A DNA stretch of 64,000 nucleotides from Staphylococcus sp. M0911 (GCF_003491325.1 NZ_CP022881.1:1860001-1924000), one strand, 5' to 3'. Counted from the first letter of the stretch, positions 43,480 through 52,279 are shown. Notes: a model not told the origin generated them from the letters alone. Translations and numbers: made by a program.

Positions 43480-43803
43480 ATGGAAAGTATTAAAACAACT
43501 GAACAATTTAACAACACTGTCCAAAACGATCAACCTGTCATCGTCAAATTCGAAGCAGGCTGGTGCCCTGATTGTAAAGCAATGGATATGTGGATAGACC
43601 CTATCGTTGAAAAATATAAAGATTATGAATGGTATACTGTTAATCGTGATGAATTAGAAGATGTAACTGCTGAAAATGATGTTATGGGTATTCCAAGTAT
43701 TTTAGTATTTAAAAATGGTGAAAAGTTAGCTCATTTACACTCAGCAAAAGCTAAATCACCTGAACAAGTAGAATCATTCTTAGACGAAACATTCAATAAA
43801 TAA
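43480..43803 (+). CDS. Thioredoxin family protein
   Basis: A 107-residue thioredoxin-fold protein. The active site is WCPDC (Cys29 and Cys32) in EAGWCPDCKAMD, and the cis-Pro segment is MGIPSILVF near 68-76. It is divergent from the YusI-like gene. WCPDC differs from the WCGPC of TrxA, so it is probably a specialised thiol reductase. AAAGGAG lies ten bases before the ATG. Confidence 0.88.
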   Translation: MESIKTTEQFNNTVQNDQPVIVKFEAGWCPDCKAMDMWIDPIVEKYKDYEWYTVNRDELEDVTAENDVMGIPSILVFKNGEKLAHLHSAKAKSPEQVESFLDETFNK

Positions 43804-43814
43804 TATACAAAAAT

Positions 43815-43882
43815 GGTCGAGACACTAATTAAGTATCATAAGTAACCACTTTATGGTTTATGACTTAGTTATGGTCTCGACC
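43815..43882. terminator. Long bidirectional hairpin
   Basis: GGTCGAGAC at 43815-43823 and GTCTCGACC at 43874-43882 close an imperfect stem that continues inward to AACCA/TGGTT around a five-base loop, about 27 pairs in all. It separates the convergent thioredoxin-like and nitroreductase genes. Confidence 0.75.
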
Positions 43883-43911
43883 TTATTTGATTATAACTCT
43901 ATATAATCACT

Positions 43912-44451
43912 TTAATACTCTGAGATTAAATCTCTATTCTTACGTTTAGCTTTTGTCATTGGTTCTTCTAAATCGGTAAGATATAAGAATCCTGCTAAAA
44001 TTTCATCATCTTCAATATTTAATGCTTTACGTATTTTAGGTTCAAAAATATATGCAGGCGATTTCCAACATGTACCGATACCCGCTTCATAAAGTAATAA
44101 CATTAAATTTTGGGCAAATGCACCGAATGCAAAGTAATTTTCTCTATTTTGACGTTGTCTTGGATCAGCTTTCATAATCAACAACAACATACCGCCTAAT
44201 TTCGTCACTTTATCATAATGATCTGCTCGCTTTTCAGGACTATTTGGGAAAGCAAAGCGTGTAATATCTTCACTCATATTTCCTAATCTATCTTTAGCAA
44301 CATGTACAACTCGCCAAGGTTCTCTCATACCATGGTTAGGAGCATCGGTAGCTTTTTCTATAGCTTCATATAAAGCATTATCATCGATAGTCATATCGTG
44401 TTTAAACTTCTTGACGCTTCTTCTATTTGATATTGCATCTTGTAGTTCCAA
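43912..44451 (-). CDS. Nitroreductase family protein
   Basis: A 179-residue FMN-dependent nitroreductase. RRSVKKF at residues 9-15 and APNHGMREPWRV near 37-48 contact FMN, and the GIGTCWKSP segment is near 127-135. It probably reduces nitro or quinone compounds with NAD(P)H; the natural substrate is unknown. The start codon is a TTG at 44451 with AAGGAG eight bases upstream. Confidence 0.88.
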   Translation of the reverse strand: MELQDAISNRRSVKKFKHDMTIDDNALYEAIEKATDAPNHGMREPWRVVHVAKDRLGNMSEDITRFAFPNSPEKRADHYDKVTKLGGMLLLIMKADPRQRQNRENYFAFGAFAQNLMLLLYEAGIGTCWKSPAYIFEPKIRKALNIEDDEILAGFLYLTDLEEPMTKAKRKNRDLISEY

Positions 44452-44528
44452 TCATATCGCTCCTTCTTCGTTCATTGATAATCTTTATCAATTATAAATT
44501 ATATTTAGGCTTTGTTCAAATTGTCTAC

Positions 44529-45245
44529 TTACTTATTATAGAAATCTATTTGTTTTTTCAATTCTTCTATGTGAATTTGTCCTGGAGCTTGCGGTTCATT
44601 TAAGCAACCATAGGATACAGTACCACCAAATACGCCCTGTGCCGTGCGACTAACTATGCCAATATCAGACATTGCTATGCCAATAATATGTTGATTTAAA
44701 GCATCAGCAGAGTCTTTGACCGCTTCTAATAGATGTAATACATCTTTTTCGTCATTTGGCATGACAGCCACTTTTAAATAGTCTGCTTCAAATTGATGCA
44801 TTTTATAATAAGTGAATTTTAATTCTTCTAATGACGGTGTTTCATTAAAATTATGATGTGATAGTACCACTTGAATGCCTTTTTGATGTGCCTTATTTAT
44901 GAATGATAAATAAGTATTTTTATCTTTTTTGTCATCCCATTCAATGTCTAACATCTCATATCCTGATTCATTAATAAGCTTTTGAATCACATTTTGATAT
45001 TCCATTTCATTCACATGACCCTTACCTCCTTGGGAATTAGATCTATATGTGATTAATACTTTAAATTCAAATGGCAATTCCTTTAACTCATTAATAACTT
45101 GTTTAACTCCTGTAACATCAGTCCATTGATCTATCCTTAATTCAATAATATCAATACTATCTTGATAGAACTCTAAATCTTTAAACAAATCATTTATCGT
45201 TGCATCTTCAGGCGCAATCGTTACGGCTATATCTACCTTGCTCAT
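44529..45245 (-). CDS. aroD: Type I 3-dehydroquinate dehydratase
   Basis: A 238-residue type I dehydroquinase, third step of the shikimate pathway. The Schiff-base lysine is Lys158 in EADYLKVAVMP and the catalytic His is in QVVLSHHNF near residues 126-133. Arg in ELRIDQW near 36-42 and the GGTVSYG segment near 211-217 bind substrate. Other aro genes are not nearby, as is usual in staphylococci. Confidence 0.94.
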   Translation of the reverse strand: MSKVDIAVTIAPEDATINDLFKDLEFYQDSIDIIELRIDQWTDVTGVKQVINELKELPFEFKVLITYRSNSQGGKGHVNEMEYQNVIQKLINESGYEMLDIEWDDKKDKNTYLSFINKAHQKGIQVVLSHHNFNETPSLEELKFTYYKMHQFEADYLKVAVMPNDEKDVLHLLEAVKDSADALNQHIIGIAMSDIGIVSRTAQGVFGGTVSYGCLNEPQAPGQIHIEELKKQIDFYNK

Positions 45246-45422
45246 ATCAATCCCTCATTTCATTCAATACATCATTTATTGTTTATTATTTTAAACCAAA
45301 TCATATCAAACCGCCATAAAGCGCGATTGCATAGTACATCTTAGAAAAAGATTTATATATGATTGAGATAAATATTTGCGGGTATAAAAATAATATATAC
45401 AAAATATAGGAGGTAATCATAT

Positions 45423-45845
45423 ATGGCAGTTCAATATGAAACTAAAGCAACAAACGTTGGTGGACGTAAAGGACACGTTCAAACTGATGATAATGCGATA
45501 AATGTAGATGTATTACCACCTCAACAAGCAGATGGTAAAGCAACAAATCCTGAGCAACTATTTGCTGCAGGTTATGCATCATGCTTTAATGGTGCTTTTG
45601 ATTTAATCTTAAAACAAAACAAAGTACGTGATGCAGAACCAGAAGTAACTCTTACAGTAAGATTAGAAGATGATCCAGACGCTGAAAGTCCAAAATTAAG
45701 CGTAGATATTGATGCAAAAGTGAAGAATGTATTATCTCAAGAAGATGCAGAAAAATATCTTCAAGACGCACATGACTTTTGCCCATATTCTAAAGCAACA
45801 CGCGGTAATATCGATGTTAATTTAAATGTTAAAGTAGAAGACTAA
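45423..45845 (+). CDS. Organic hydroperoxide resistance protein (Ohr/OsmC family)
   Basis: A 140-residue Ohr-type peroxidase. The two catalytic cysteines are Cys54 ([11 protein letters not shown]) and Cys120 ([12 protein letters not shown]). It reduces organic hydroperoxides with help of a lipoylated protein in known systems. The start follows AGGAGG. No OhrR gene is adjacent, so regulation is not visible; the MarR gene at 54438 is far away and has its own operators. Confidence 0.9.
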   Translation: MAVQYETKATNVGGRKGHVQTDDNAINVDVLPPQQADGKATNPEQLFAAGYASCFNGAFDLILKQNKVRDAEPEVTLTVRLEDDPDAESPKLSVDIDAKVKNVLSQEDAEKYLQDAHDFCPYSKATRGNIDVNLNVKVED

Positions 45846-45877
45846 ATAAAAATAGCGTTTAAAAGATTGAATACGAA

Positions 45878-45910
45878 AGGCACGTTCTTAGTTGAACGTG
45901 CCTATTTTTA
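45878..45910 (+). terminator. Terminator of the ohr-like gene
   Basis: AGGCACGTTC at 45878-45887 pairs with GAACGTGCCT at 45894-45903, followed by ATTTTTAT. Confidence 0.85.
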
Positions 45911-46127
45911 TATTAACTCTTTAAGTAATTTCCCCCATCCTACCAATAATTTTGGTATACTGAATATATAATATATGCAAACAAGTAATTAAATAATTAT
46001 TTTATCAAAGTTGTTAAAAGTGTTTTTGGCTGTTTTTAAATTATTATTGAAAGTTTTTATTAAATATTTTATTATGTAATTAATTAGCCACTTCAAATTA
46101 ATCAACCCTTTGAATCAGGAGGTCACT

Positions 46128-46622
46128 ATGAACAACATACGTACATTAACCCTAGATGATTTAGCATCATATAAAACACTTTTATCAGGGGAACACCACA
46201 CATATTCATGGGATCGCTATTATTTGGATCACGTATCCGACGATGCTTTGACAAAAATTTTATCTTCAGAAACTAGTCATATCAATGTTTTTGGTGCTTT
46301 TGAAGATGATGTTCTAGTTGCAACTGCAACATTGAGACAAAGTAAATATGTAGGTAAACAACACAAAGCAATCATCTTAAATAACTTTGTAAAAGATAAT
46401 GACGAAGTAATTAACAGAGAATTAATCAATTATATTATTCATTATGCGGATCAAAAGAACTTAGAAACGATACTTACATCCGTTACTTCTAGTAACATCA
46501 GTGCTAAAGTATTTTTTAGTTCTCTAGGATTTGAAAATCTTGGTTTTGAGAAAAATGCTAGTAAAATTGGTGACGAATACTTTGATGAACATTGGTTATC
46601 TTATGATTTGAGAAATAGCTAA
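46128..46622 (+). CDS. GNAT family acetyltransferase
   Basis: A 164-residue GNAT-fold N-acetyltransferase. The beta4 region (INVFGAFEDDVLVATATLRQ, residues about 54-73) and the C-terminal KVFFSSLGFENLGFEK (residues about 128-143) fit the fold, although the acetyl-CoA P-loop is poorly conserved. The ATG at 46128 follows CAGGAGGTCACT. The substrate is unknown. Confidence 0.78.
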   Translation: MNNIRTLTLDDLASYKTLLSGEHHTYSWDRYYLDHVSDDALTKILSSETSHINVFGAFEDDVLVATATLRQSKYVGKQHKAIILNNFVKDNDEVINRELINYIIHYADQKNLETILTSVTSSNISAKVFFSSLGFENLGFEKNASKIGDEYFDEHWLSYDLRNS

Positions 46623-46712
46623 TATTTGCGTTTGATTAAAAAGTATAAATGAACAATGCACACACTATTCATTTAAATATTTAAAACAGATTCACGCTAT
46701 AAGATACATTTA

Positions 46713-46752
46713 AAGCTCAACATTGCCAAAATTGCAACGTCGAGCTTATTTT
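46713..46752. terminator. Terminator between GNAT and phosphatase genes
   Basis: AAGCTCAACATTGC at 46713-46726 pairs, with two mismatches, with GCAACGTCGAGCTT at 46733-46746, followed by ATTTTTAT. Confidence 0.7.
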
Positions 46753-47342
46753 TATATAGTAGGATCGATCAATTCAATAAAATTAAATTGTCCATCTTGA
46801 TATTCAAATTTTAAAATATGACAATTTCCTATGTCATACGAACTGCCCTCTTCATAACCCAAGCACTTTCTAATGAAAAGTCCTATAGTGCTACCGTGAC
46901 TTACAGCTAACGTTGTTTTACCACTATGATGTTCCATAATTTCAGTTAGTGTATCTGTCACACGTTGTTCTACTTGTAAACGTGACTCTCCACCGAAAGG
47001 AACTACATAATCTCCATAAAGCGTTTTAGGCTGTTTGATTTTCTTAAGTAATTCAATACTCTCTCCCTCAAATACACCAAAATGCCATTCTTTTAAACCT
47101 TTTAACCGAACATATTTTTGTTGATGGTTAGGTACAGCATTCTCAAGTGTATCACACGCTCTTTCCTGAGAAGATGTAAATAAGTCATCAAATTCAATCT
47201 TATTATTATTAAAATAACGAGCAGCGGCTTGAGCTTGTTCAATTCCACGGTCTGTTAAGGGGGAATCACTTGCCCCTTGAATTTTACCTTTTAAATTAAA
47301 AACTGTTTGACCATGTCTCATTAAATATAAAATCTTTGTCAA
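46752..47342 (-). CDS. Histidine phosphatase family protein
   Basis: A 196-residue phosphoglycerate mutase-like histidine phosphatase. The phosphorylated His is in YLMRHGQTVFN at residues 6-16, the acid residue in GLKEWHFGVFEGE near 82-94, and the second His in AVSHGSTIGL near 144-153. It is a phosphatase rather than a glycolytic mutase by length. It starts with a TTG at 47342, preceded by GAGGTG. Confidence 0.86.
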   Translation of the reverse strand: MTKILYLMRHGQTVFNLKGKIQGASDSPLTDRGIEQAQAAARYFNNNKIEFDDLFTSSQERACDTLENAVPNHQQKYVRLKGLKEWHFGVFEGESIELLKKIKQPKTLYGDYVVPFGGESRLQVEQRVTDTLTEIMEHHSGKTTLAVSHGSTIGLFIRKCLGYEEGSSYDIGNCHILKFEYQDGQFNFIELIDPTI

Positions 47343-47542
47343 TTTTCACACCTCTACTAAACTACTATTCACAATTCATTCGATTACAACGAGTTGTTTA
47401 TCTAATACCATTAAATCACTACTAAAGCCGTTAGTAAATCAACAATTTATTGATAAATTAACTGTTTAATAGGGTTTGGCTAACCATAAAAAGGGTATAA
47501 CTTAACACTAGATTTACATTTGTTAAAGGAGTGTTAAATAAA

Positions 47543-47776
47543 ATGGAGTCTCATGATTACAATTATGTGAACCCGCAAAATGTATCACTTGATTGGGAAT
47601 GTTTTATTGTTAGTAAGAGTGATATGTTATTAGACGGCGTACCAAATGAGCTCATTAACACCTGGTTAGATAACGACATCATAAAGCCGTTTAGTATCAA
47701 AAATAATGATATTAATTTTAAAACGAAAGACGTTTGGCATGCTTTAAACCAACAAAATTGGTATTACTTAAGTTAG
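47543..47776 (+). CDS. Hypothetical protein
   Basis: A 77-residue acidic protein with no family I recognise; it has [20 protein letters not shown] in its first third and Trp/Tyr near the end (NQQNWYYLS). The ATG at 47543 lies 11 bases after AAAGGAG; an in-frame GTG at 47531 overlaps that site. Its end overlaps the convergent YozE-like gene by nine bases. Confidence 0.6.
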   Translation: MESHDYNYVNPQNVSLDWECFIVSKSDMLLDGVPNELINTWLDNDIIKPFSIKNNDINFKTKDVWHALNQQNWYYLS

Positions 47777-47971
47777 TTGATATAAACTAATCGCTCTATT
47801 GGTGCTTTCAATAAGTTGAGGGTCCTTATAATTAGATAACACATACGATCGAATAACATACTTATTTTTCTCATCTTTTGGGAATTTGTGATCTTTATTA
47901 ATATAGTTAGCTAAACTTCCAAATGGTGTATCATCATTAATAAAACCTATAATAAAATCATAAAATGTCAT
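47768..47971 (-). CDS. YozE SAM-like fold family protein
   Basis: A 67-residue protein that matches the pattern of the YozE/UPF0346 family: FYDFIIGF, then [18 protein letters not shown] near residues 17-34, then IRSYVL. These are small sterile-alpha-motif-like proteins of unknown function found across Firmicutes. AAGGGGG precedes the ATG. It is convergent with the hypothetical gene at 47543. Confidence 0.7.
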   Translation of the reverse strand: MTFYDFIIGFINDDTPFGSLANYINKDHKFPKDEKNKYVIRSYVLSNYKDPQLIESTNRAISLYQLT

Positions 47972-48039
47972 ATCACATACCCCCTTATCTTAATCTATAG
48001 CTGATTTGTATTTAATCTTATCAGAAAACTCGAGATTGT

Positions 48040-48070
48040 AAATGTGCAAAATTCAATTTTGCACATTTTT
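48040..48070 (+). terminator. Orphan hairpin terminator
   Basis: AAATGTGCAAAAT at 48040-48052 pairs with ATTTTGCACATTT in 48054-48068, followed by Ts. It reads in the plus direction, but the nearest upstream plus-strand gene ends at 47776 and a minus-strand gene lies in between. Confidence 0.6.
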
Positions 48071-48225
48071 TATTAATTTTTAATATTTCTTCAATTAATT
48101 TCTCATTTTTTATTCACATTTAATCGATAGTTATATCATTTCTATATTTACCAAATCTCAATTAATGATATGATAAGAATAAGAGTTTTAAAATCAAAGA
48201 TGCATTTTCCAGAGGTGAAGCACCT

Positions 48226-48483
48226 ATGAAACGATACATTTTACATGCAATCAATATCATTTTAACGATATTACTTATTATTTTTAATGTGATTATTACT
48301 TATAATACAAACCTAGACGAAACCTTATGGTTAGTGCCTGGATTAATTGTATGCGGTTTGATTATGATGATTAGCTTTACTATTGCTATTACCATTAAGG
48401 ACTTATTAAGTGAAGTTCTTTTCTTTATTAATATTATTCTTACACTGTATTACATTTATCCAATTTTTTATGATTTTCTTTAA
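48226..48483 (+). CDS. Small membrane protein, three helices
   Basis: An 85-residue hydrophobic protein with about three transmembrane segments (residues 4-24, 35-56 and 63-83). GAGGTG lies seven bases before the ATG. I do not recognise the family. It forms a likely two-gene unit with the next gene. Confidence 0.65.
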   Translation: MKRYILHAINIILTILLIIFNVIITYNTNLDETLWLVPGLIVCGLIMMISFTIAITIKDLLSEVLFFINIILTLYYIYPIFYDFL

Positions 48484-48502
48484 AGAGATAGGAGGTTAAA
48501 AA

Positions 48503-48688
48503 ATGAGCTTGCATTTTACAATTCTTTTTTGGCTTTCACTTATATTTATCATAGCTGGCGCAATCATTCTAGCTATCATGCTTAAAACTAAAAAAGAATC
48601 TAAGAAGGAATCTTATCTTGGTTTCACCATTGTATTCTTCATTTTTGGATTAGCAATGTTGATTTATACATTGTTATTCGGACTCTAG
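48503..48688 (+). CDS. Small membrane protein, two helices
   Basis: A 61-residue protein with two helices (residues 6-28 and 39-60) separated by a Lys/Glu-rich loop (KTKKESKKES). GGAGG stands six bases before the ATG, and the gene lies 19 bases after the previous small membrane gene. A terminator follows at once. The function is unknown. Confidence 0.65.
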   Translation: MSLHFTILFWLSLIFIIAGAIILAIMLKTKKESKKESYLGFTIVFFIFGLAMLIYTLLFGL

Positions 48689-48700
48689 TCCTGAAAAAAT

Positions 48701-48732
48701 ACGTTCAGTTGCCTTGTAGCTGAACGTTTTAT
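48701..48732 (+). terminator. Terminator of the small membrane gene pair
   Basis: ACGTTCAG at 48701-48708 pairs with CTGAACGT at 48720-48727, followed by TTTATTTT. Confidence 0.8.
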
Positions 48733-48787
48733 TTTAATACTATATTAATTTTTATGTATTTTACATTTATAAAGGAGCCTTTAATCA

Positions 48788-49369
48788 TTGTATAAAAAGT
48801 TCGTATACATATTAATTTTTACTATAATCCTCAATATATGCTTGACCTTATCACCTTTGCATAGCAATATTGCTAATGCCGAAGATACTTCTATGTCCAA
48901 ATCAAAACAAGACTTCCAACTGCAACCTGGAGATATCATTATAACTAAAGGTCCTGTCTTATTCGGCTTTTTTGGTCATTCAAGCATTGCCATTGATCAT
49001 GATACCGTATTGCAAATTGAAGGCCCTGGTGACAAACCTATCACTGAATCATTTGAATCATTTAAATCAAGATTTGGTGAAGGTAAAGATGACTGGATTA
49101 AAATATATCGTTGCGCTAAGCCTGGTGCCGGTATAAAAGCTGCTCAATGGACTAAAGATAACTACGAAAATACTGATCATAGATATTTAGTAACATTAAA
49201 TCTTAAAAGTAAACATTTCACTTACTGCACAAAAATTATCTACCAAGCCTATAAAGAAGGTGTAAGTCAAAATGCAGTAACCGACCACGGTATGTATATC
49301 ATTTCACCTTATGCACTTAAAGATAACTTTACAGACGAATACCATTTAAAATTAGTGAAAACATATTAA
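48788..49369 (+). CDS. Secreted YiiX/NlpC-P60-like cysteine hydrolase
   Basis: A 193-residue protein with an N-terminal signal peptide (hydrophobic residues 5-27, then SNIANAED). The mature part shows the permuted papain-like pattern of the YiiX/NlpC-P60 group: LQPGDIIITKG near residues 46-56, GHSSIAIDHDTVLQIEGPG near 62-80 with its His, and the cysteine in FTYCTKIIYQAYKEG near 136-150. It probably acts on the wall or on amide bonds outside the cell. The start is a TTG at 48788 with AAGGAG nine bases upstream. Confidence 0.8.
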   Translation: MYKKFVYILIFTIILNICLTLSPLHSNIANAEDTSMSKSKQDFQLQPGDIIITKGPVLFGFFGHSSIAIDHDTVLQIEGPGDKPITESFESFKSRFGEGKDDWIKIYRCAKPGAGIKAAQWTKDNYENTDHRYLVTLNLKSKHFTYCTKIIYQAYKEGVSQNAVTDHGMYIISPYALKDNFTDEYHLKLVKTY

Positions 49370-49420
49370 AACGCCCTACTCTATTTAAGTCATTTTACAA
49401 ATGATGAGTAAGGCGTTTAT
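49369..49420. terminator. Terminator between convergent genes
   Basis: AAACGCC at 49369-49375 pairs with GGCGTTT at 49412-49418, with additional inner pairing (TACTC/GAGTA). Confidence 0.7.
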
Positions 49421-49428
49421 TCATGCGA

Positions 49429-49662
49429 TTAGACTTCTTTGAAATAATTAACAAACTGGTCATTTTTTTCTAATAAATCAAGATAAGATATCGCCCCAAA
49501 TGGAATAATTCTTGTGCAATTCTTCATAGGATAAATAATGACCTCATGTTCATAATCAACGTGGATATCGTTTTCTAAAATGACACGTTTATTCCCAAAT
49601 ACTACCGCAACTGCTTTGAAACCATCGTCATTTAAATATCGTCTTAATAATTCTTTATCCAT
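49429..49662 (-). CDS. Hypothetical protein
   Basis: A 77-residue cytosolic protein with alternating hydrophobic strands (FKAVAVVFGNKRVIL, HEVIIYPM, IIPFGAISYLDLLEK), suggesting a small beta fold. AAAGGGATG precedes the ATG. I recall similar short proteins only from staphylococci and cannot assign a function. Confidence 0.6.
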   Translation of the reverse strand: MDKELLRRYLNDDGFKAVAVVFGNKRVILENDIHVDYEHEVIIYPMKNCTRIIPFGAISYLDLLEKNDQFVNYFKEV

Positions 49663-49861
49663 ATCATCACATCCCTTTAACTACATATTACCACGTTAAC
49701 ATTAAGAAATTGTTAATATTTAGCGTTATTTTACATTACCTAAATAAAAAGAATCTTATAGTGGAAGCCTTGATATAATTGAAGTTATTATTATTTCGTA
49801 TTTTTAGGTTTTGCGAAATATTTTAATTAATATAATTAATATGTAGTTGTAGTCAAATTAC

Positions 49862-49891
49862 TTGTTAAACGTATTAAAAAATTGATATGAT
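49862..49891 (+). promoter_or_regulatory. Possible promoter of the PGA hydrolase-like gene
   Basis: TTGTTA at 49862-49867 and TATGAT at 49886-49891 with an 18-base spacer, about 35 bases before the start. Confidence 0.4.
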
Positions 49892-49925
49892 TTATAAATC
49901 AAAAATTGATTATTAAGGAGAGAGT

Positions 49926-50678
49926 ATGAAAAGGAACACGAGTCTTTATACTAAATTGTACTATTTATCAATCATATTAATAGTCATCGCAATCTTGATT
50001 GTGGCTTTAATATTTTATAATACACGAAAAAACATGAATCAATCGAATTTAGATCGATACAATAATTTTCAAGAACTTAAAACAAATACCAAAGAGCATA
50101 AGGACTGGAGAATTGTCACAAAAGAGCGTAAACATCACGATATTTTAGTCACTGCCATACATGGTGGCGGTATTGAACCAGGGACAACAGAACTTGCGCG
50201 CCGTATTTCTAATGTAGGTCACTATGATTTCTATTCATTTGAAGGGTTACGTAAGAAAAATAATGATCAACTTCACATTACATCTACAAATTATGACGAA
50301 CCTAAATTACATCAAATGTTAAAAACTGCTGAGCAAACTGTTTCAATACATGGTTTTTCAGGGGATGACCCTATCGTTTTTGTTGGTGGTAAAGATAAAA
50401 AAATGGCCAAATCTATAGCCAAATCACTTCGACATAAAGGATTTACTGTTAAAGAAAGCCCAAATGAGATTGATGCCAAATCGTCTAAAAACTTTGTCAA
50501 TGAGAATGAAAATGACTCAGGTGTGCAATTAGAATTAACCACAAAACAAAGAGAACAGTTTTTCAAAAATCATAAGCTAAGTAGAAAAGTTCGTTCTAAT
50601 CCTGATAATTATACAAAAACGTTCTATAAATTTGCGAATGCCGTTCAAGATGGTGTCAAAAAAGCAAAAGAGTCATAA
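49926..50678 (+). CDS. Membrane-anchored poly-gamma-glutamate hydrolase family protein
   Basis: A 250-residue protein with one N-terminal membrane anchor (residues about 10-33) and an extracellular domain. The domain matches the poly-gamma-glutamate hydrolase/DUF867 family: TAIHGGGIEPGTTELARRI near residues 75-93, SIHGFSGDDPIVFVGG near 139-154 and LELTTKQREQFF near 201-212. The first motif supplies the zinc ligands (His and Glu). Related proteins are phage enzymes that cut PGA capsules; the substrate here is unknown. AAGGAGAG precedes the ATG. Confidence 0.8.
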   Translation: MKRNTSLYTKLYYLSIILIVIAILIVALIFYNTRKNMNQSNLDRYNNFQELKTNTKEHKDWRIVTKERKHHDILVTAIHGGGIEPGTTELARRISNVGHYDFYSFEGLRKKNNDQLHITSTNYDEPKLHQMLKTAEQTVSIHGFSGDDPIVFVGGKDKKMAKSIAKSLRHKGFTVKESPNEIDAKSSKNFVNENENDSGVQLELTTKQREQFFKNHKLSRKVRSNPDNYTKTFYKFANAVQDGVKKAKES

Positions 50679-50767
50679 TTTTGTCAGTAATTGAATGCGT
50701 AATTCGTTTTGTAAGTTGAAAATATAGGGTAAAAGATATTTAGTGTAATATTGGGGAGGAAAATAAT

Positions 50768-51052
50768 ATGGACGAACTAACTAAAGAACAAAAATATACC
50801 ATCGCAAAATTTTATAAATTATACATGGAACGTTCTAATGATGGACAAACTGAACAAGAAGCCAATCATTTTAAGGATTCTATAACGACTCAAGATGATT
50901 ATTTTTGTGATCGAAATTACGATGACTTTGTTAAAAATTTAAAAGTTCTAATTGAACACGGTTATATTGATGGTCAAATTGAAGATAACCAAATCAACGA
51001 TATCAAAATGACAACAAAAGCATTTACTGATATTGAAAAAAGTTTTGGCTAA
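50768..51052 (+). CDS. Hypothetical protein
   Basis: A 94-residue acidic, helical protein. KEQKYTIAKFYKLYMER at the start and a C-terminal part with LIEHGYIDGQI resemble a small winged-helix layout such as that of YjcQ-like proteins, but I cannot confirm this. GGGGAGG lies nine bases before the ATG. The next gene, now frameshifted, begins 77 bases downstream. Confidence 0.6.
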   Translation: MDELTKEQKYTIAKFYKLYMERSNDGQTEQEANHFKDSITTQDDYFCDRNYDDFVKNLKVLIEHGYIDGQIEDNQINDIKMTTKAFTDIEKSFG

Positions 51053-51129
51053 TACAATTCATCTATCATTAAGTCAATATATGTTCGATTTGTTTGGAAA
51101 TGAATTTCTCTATAGGAGGTATAAAGAAC

Positions 51130-51346
51130 GTGGCAGAATGGAAAATTAACAATCAATCAAAAAAGACAATTTGCAATCCAACGAAATGACAATGAAATTT
51201 CTATTGTTGAACCACAAAATAACGAAAGTTTTAAAATACTAGCTGAAATCGACACACATAATCAAATTACCCATGTACATGATCCCCTACTATATGTGTC
51301 AGCTGATACTCATAATGCAGAATTAAATATCTTTGATCATTCATAA
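51130..51346 (+). pseudogene. Frameshifted small gene
   Basis: A GTG start at 51130 with TAGGAGG upstream opens a frame that reads MAEWKINNQSKK and then ends at a TGA. The next frame continues at once with RQFAIQRNDNEISIVEPQN and runs to a stop at 51344-51346, giving a sensible 71-residue protein if one base is removed. The slip is at the run of six As at 51159-51164, where five would restore the frame. It is either an indel or a sequencing error. The protein family is unknown. Confidence 0.65.
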
Positions 51347-51487
51347 GTGTTGTCTAAATATAGAAAACAAAAATTTAATAGCACACATTGAACAATACAC
51401 AATATTTTTGATTTCACATCTTTTCTAATACTCATATCATTTTCAAATTTAAATCTTTTGTAATTTTAAGTTCCATTCAACTATATA

Positions 51488-51668
51488 AAATATATAACTT
51501 GAAGTTTAATTTTCCTTTTCTAATTATCAATATAATAAAGTGGTAAAAGGCTTATATTTATGGTAATCTTAATTTGTTAAACTTTGTGAGTGTTTAACAT
51601 TACTTCTTGTTAGCGTCAACTTAACTTTAATTTTCGTCATTATTAAAGTTAACGTTGGCGTTTTTTTT
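51488..51668 (+). ncRNA. Candidate small RNA with strong terminator
   Basis: A 465-base gap without a gene contains an orphan intrinsic terminator. CGTCAACTTAACTTTAA at 51614-51630 pairs with the arm at 51643-51660, with one bulge, and is followed by eight Ts. A second hairpin lies upstream (TGTTAAAC at 51575-51582, GTTTAACA at 51592-51599). A weak promoter (TTGTAA at 51458, TATATA at 51482, 18-base spacer) would give a transcript of about 180 bases. No reading frame is preserved. The 5' end is a guess. Confidence 0.4.
51614..51668 (+). terminator. Strong orphan terminator
   Basis: A stem of about 17 pairs with one bulged base and a 12-base loop, followed by TTTTTTTT at 51661-51668. No gene ends within 260 bases upstream on the plus strand. 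Confidence 0.8.
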
Positions 51669-51811
51669 AATTATAATAAAATACTTTGAATTATCATTAC
51701 ATTTCTTTATACAAATTAATAAAAATATTCACAATTTTGAAAAAGAAAAAGATGTAAAATAACAATAATATGTAGTAAACTTAAGATAATTAAGAATCTT
51801 AGGAGGATTAT

Positions 51812-52051
51812 ATGAAAAAATTATTTTGGTTGGTTCTATGTAGTTTTTTAGTTTTAGGTGCATGTAGTCAAAGTGATCATGATTCAAAACAAGATGAAAA
51901 GAAATCAACACAAAAAGATAAAAAAGACTCTAAGAGTAGTAATGATGATACAGTCAAAAAAGTGAAGGATAGTGCTAAAAAGAAAGACAATCCTAAATCA
52001 CAAGATGACAAAGGAAATAAAGAACGCGTAGATGGTGATAAAGCAAATTAA
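51812..52051 (+). CDS. Small Lys/Asp-rich lipoprotein
   Basis: A 79-residue lipoprotein: a signal peptide with lipobox LGAC (Cys18) followed by an entirely hydrophilic, low-complexity tail of Lys, Asp, Ser and Gln. It has no folded domain that I can see. The N-terminus is laid out like that of the longer lipoprotein at 57634, also with Cys18. AGGAGG lies seven bases before the ATG, and a terminator follows. Confidence 0.8.
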   Translation: MKKLFWLVLCSFLVLGACSQSDHDSKQDEKKSTQKDKKDSKSSNDDTVKKVKDSAKKKDNPKSQDDKGNKERVDGDKAN

Positions 52052-52070
52052 TCATCGTACTTAAAAATCT

Positions 52071-52105
52071 CAGCTTAGATGTTAATTACATTTAAGCTGT
52101 TTTTT
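52071..52105 (+). terminator. Terminator of the small lipoprotein gene
   Basis: CAGCTTAGATGT at 52071-52082 pairs, with one mismatch, with ACATTTAAGCTG at 52088-52099, followed by TTTTTT. Confidence 0.82.
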
Positions 52106-52279
52106 CAAACACTTAAGCAAAATCCAACAAAATTGTACTTAATTGTATTAAACTCTATTTAATATCAATTTTGTACTTTAATAGATAGCCAATTGTTATT
52201 TTTGCGTAAACCATGTTGTAACATCTTTATGATAGTAATCCTTATTCATATACATAACTGAGGAAAGGATGTGATTAAC

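Noticed and set aside
51576-51598. Second BirA operator (GTTAAAC/GTTTAAC)
   Set aside because: The spacing between half-sites is 9 bases, not the 14-15 of BirA sites; it is more likely an RNA hairpin.
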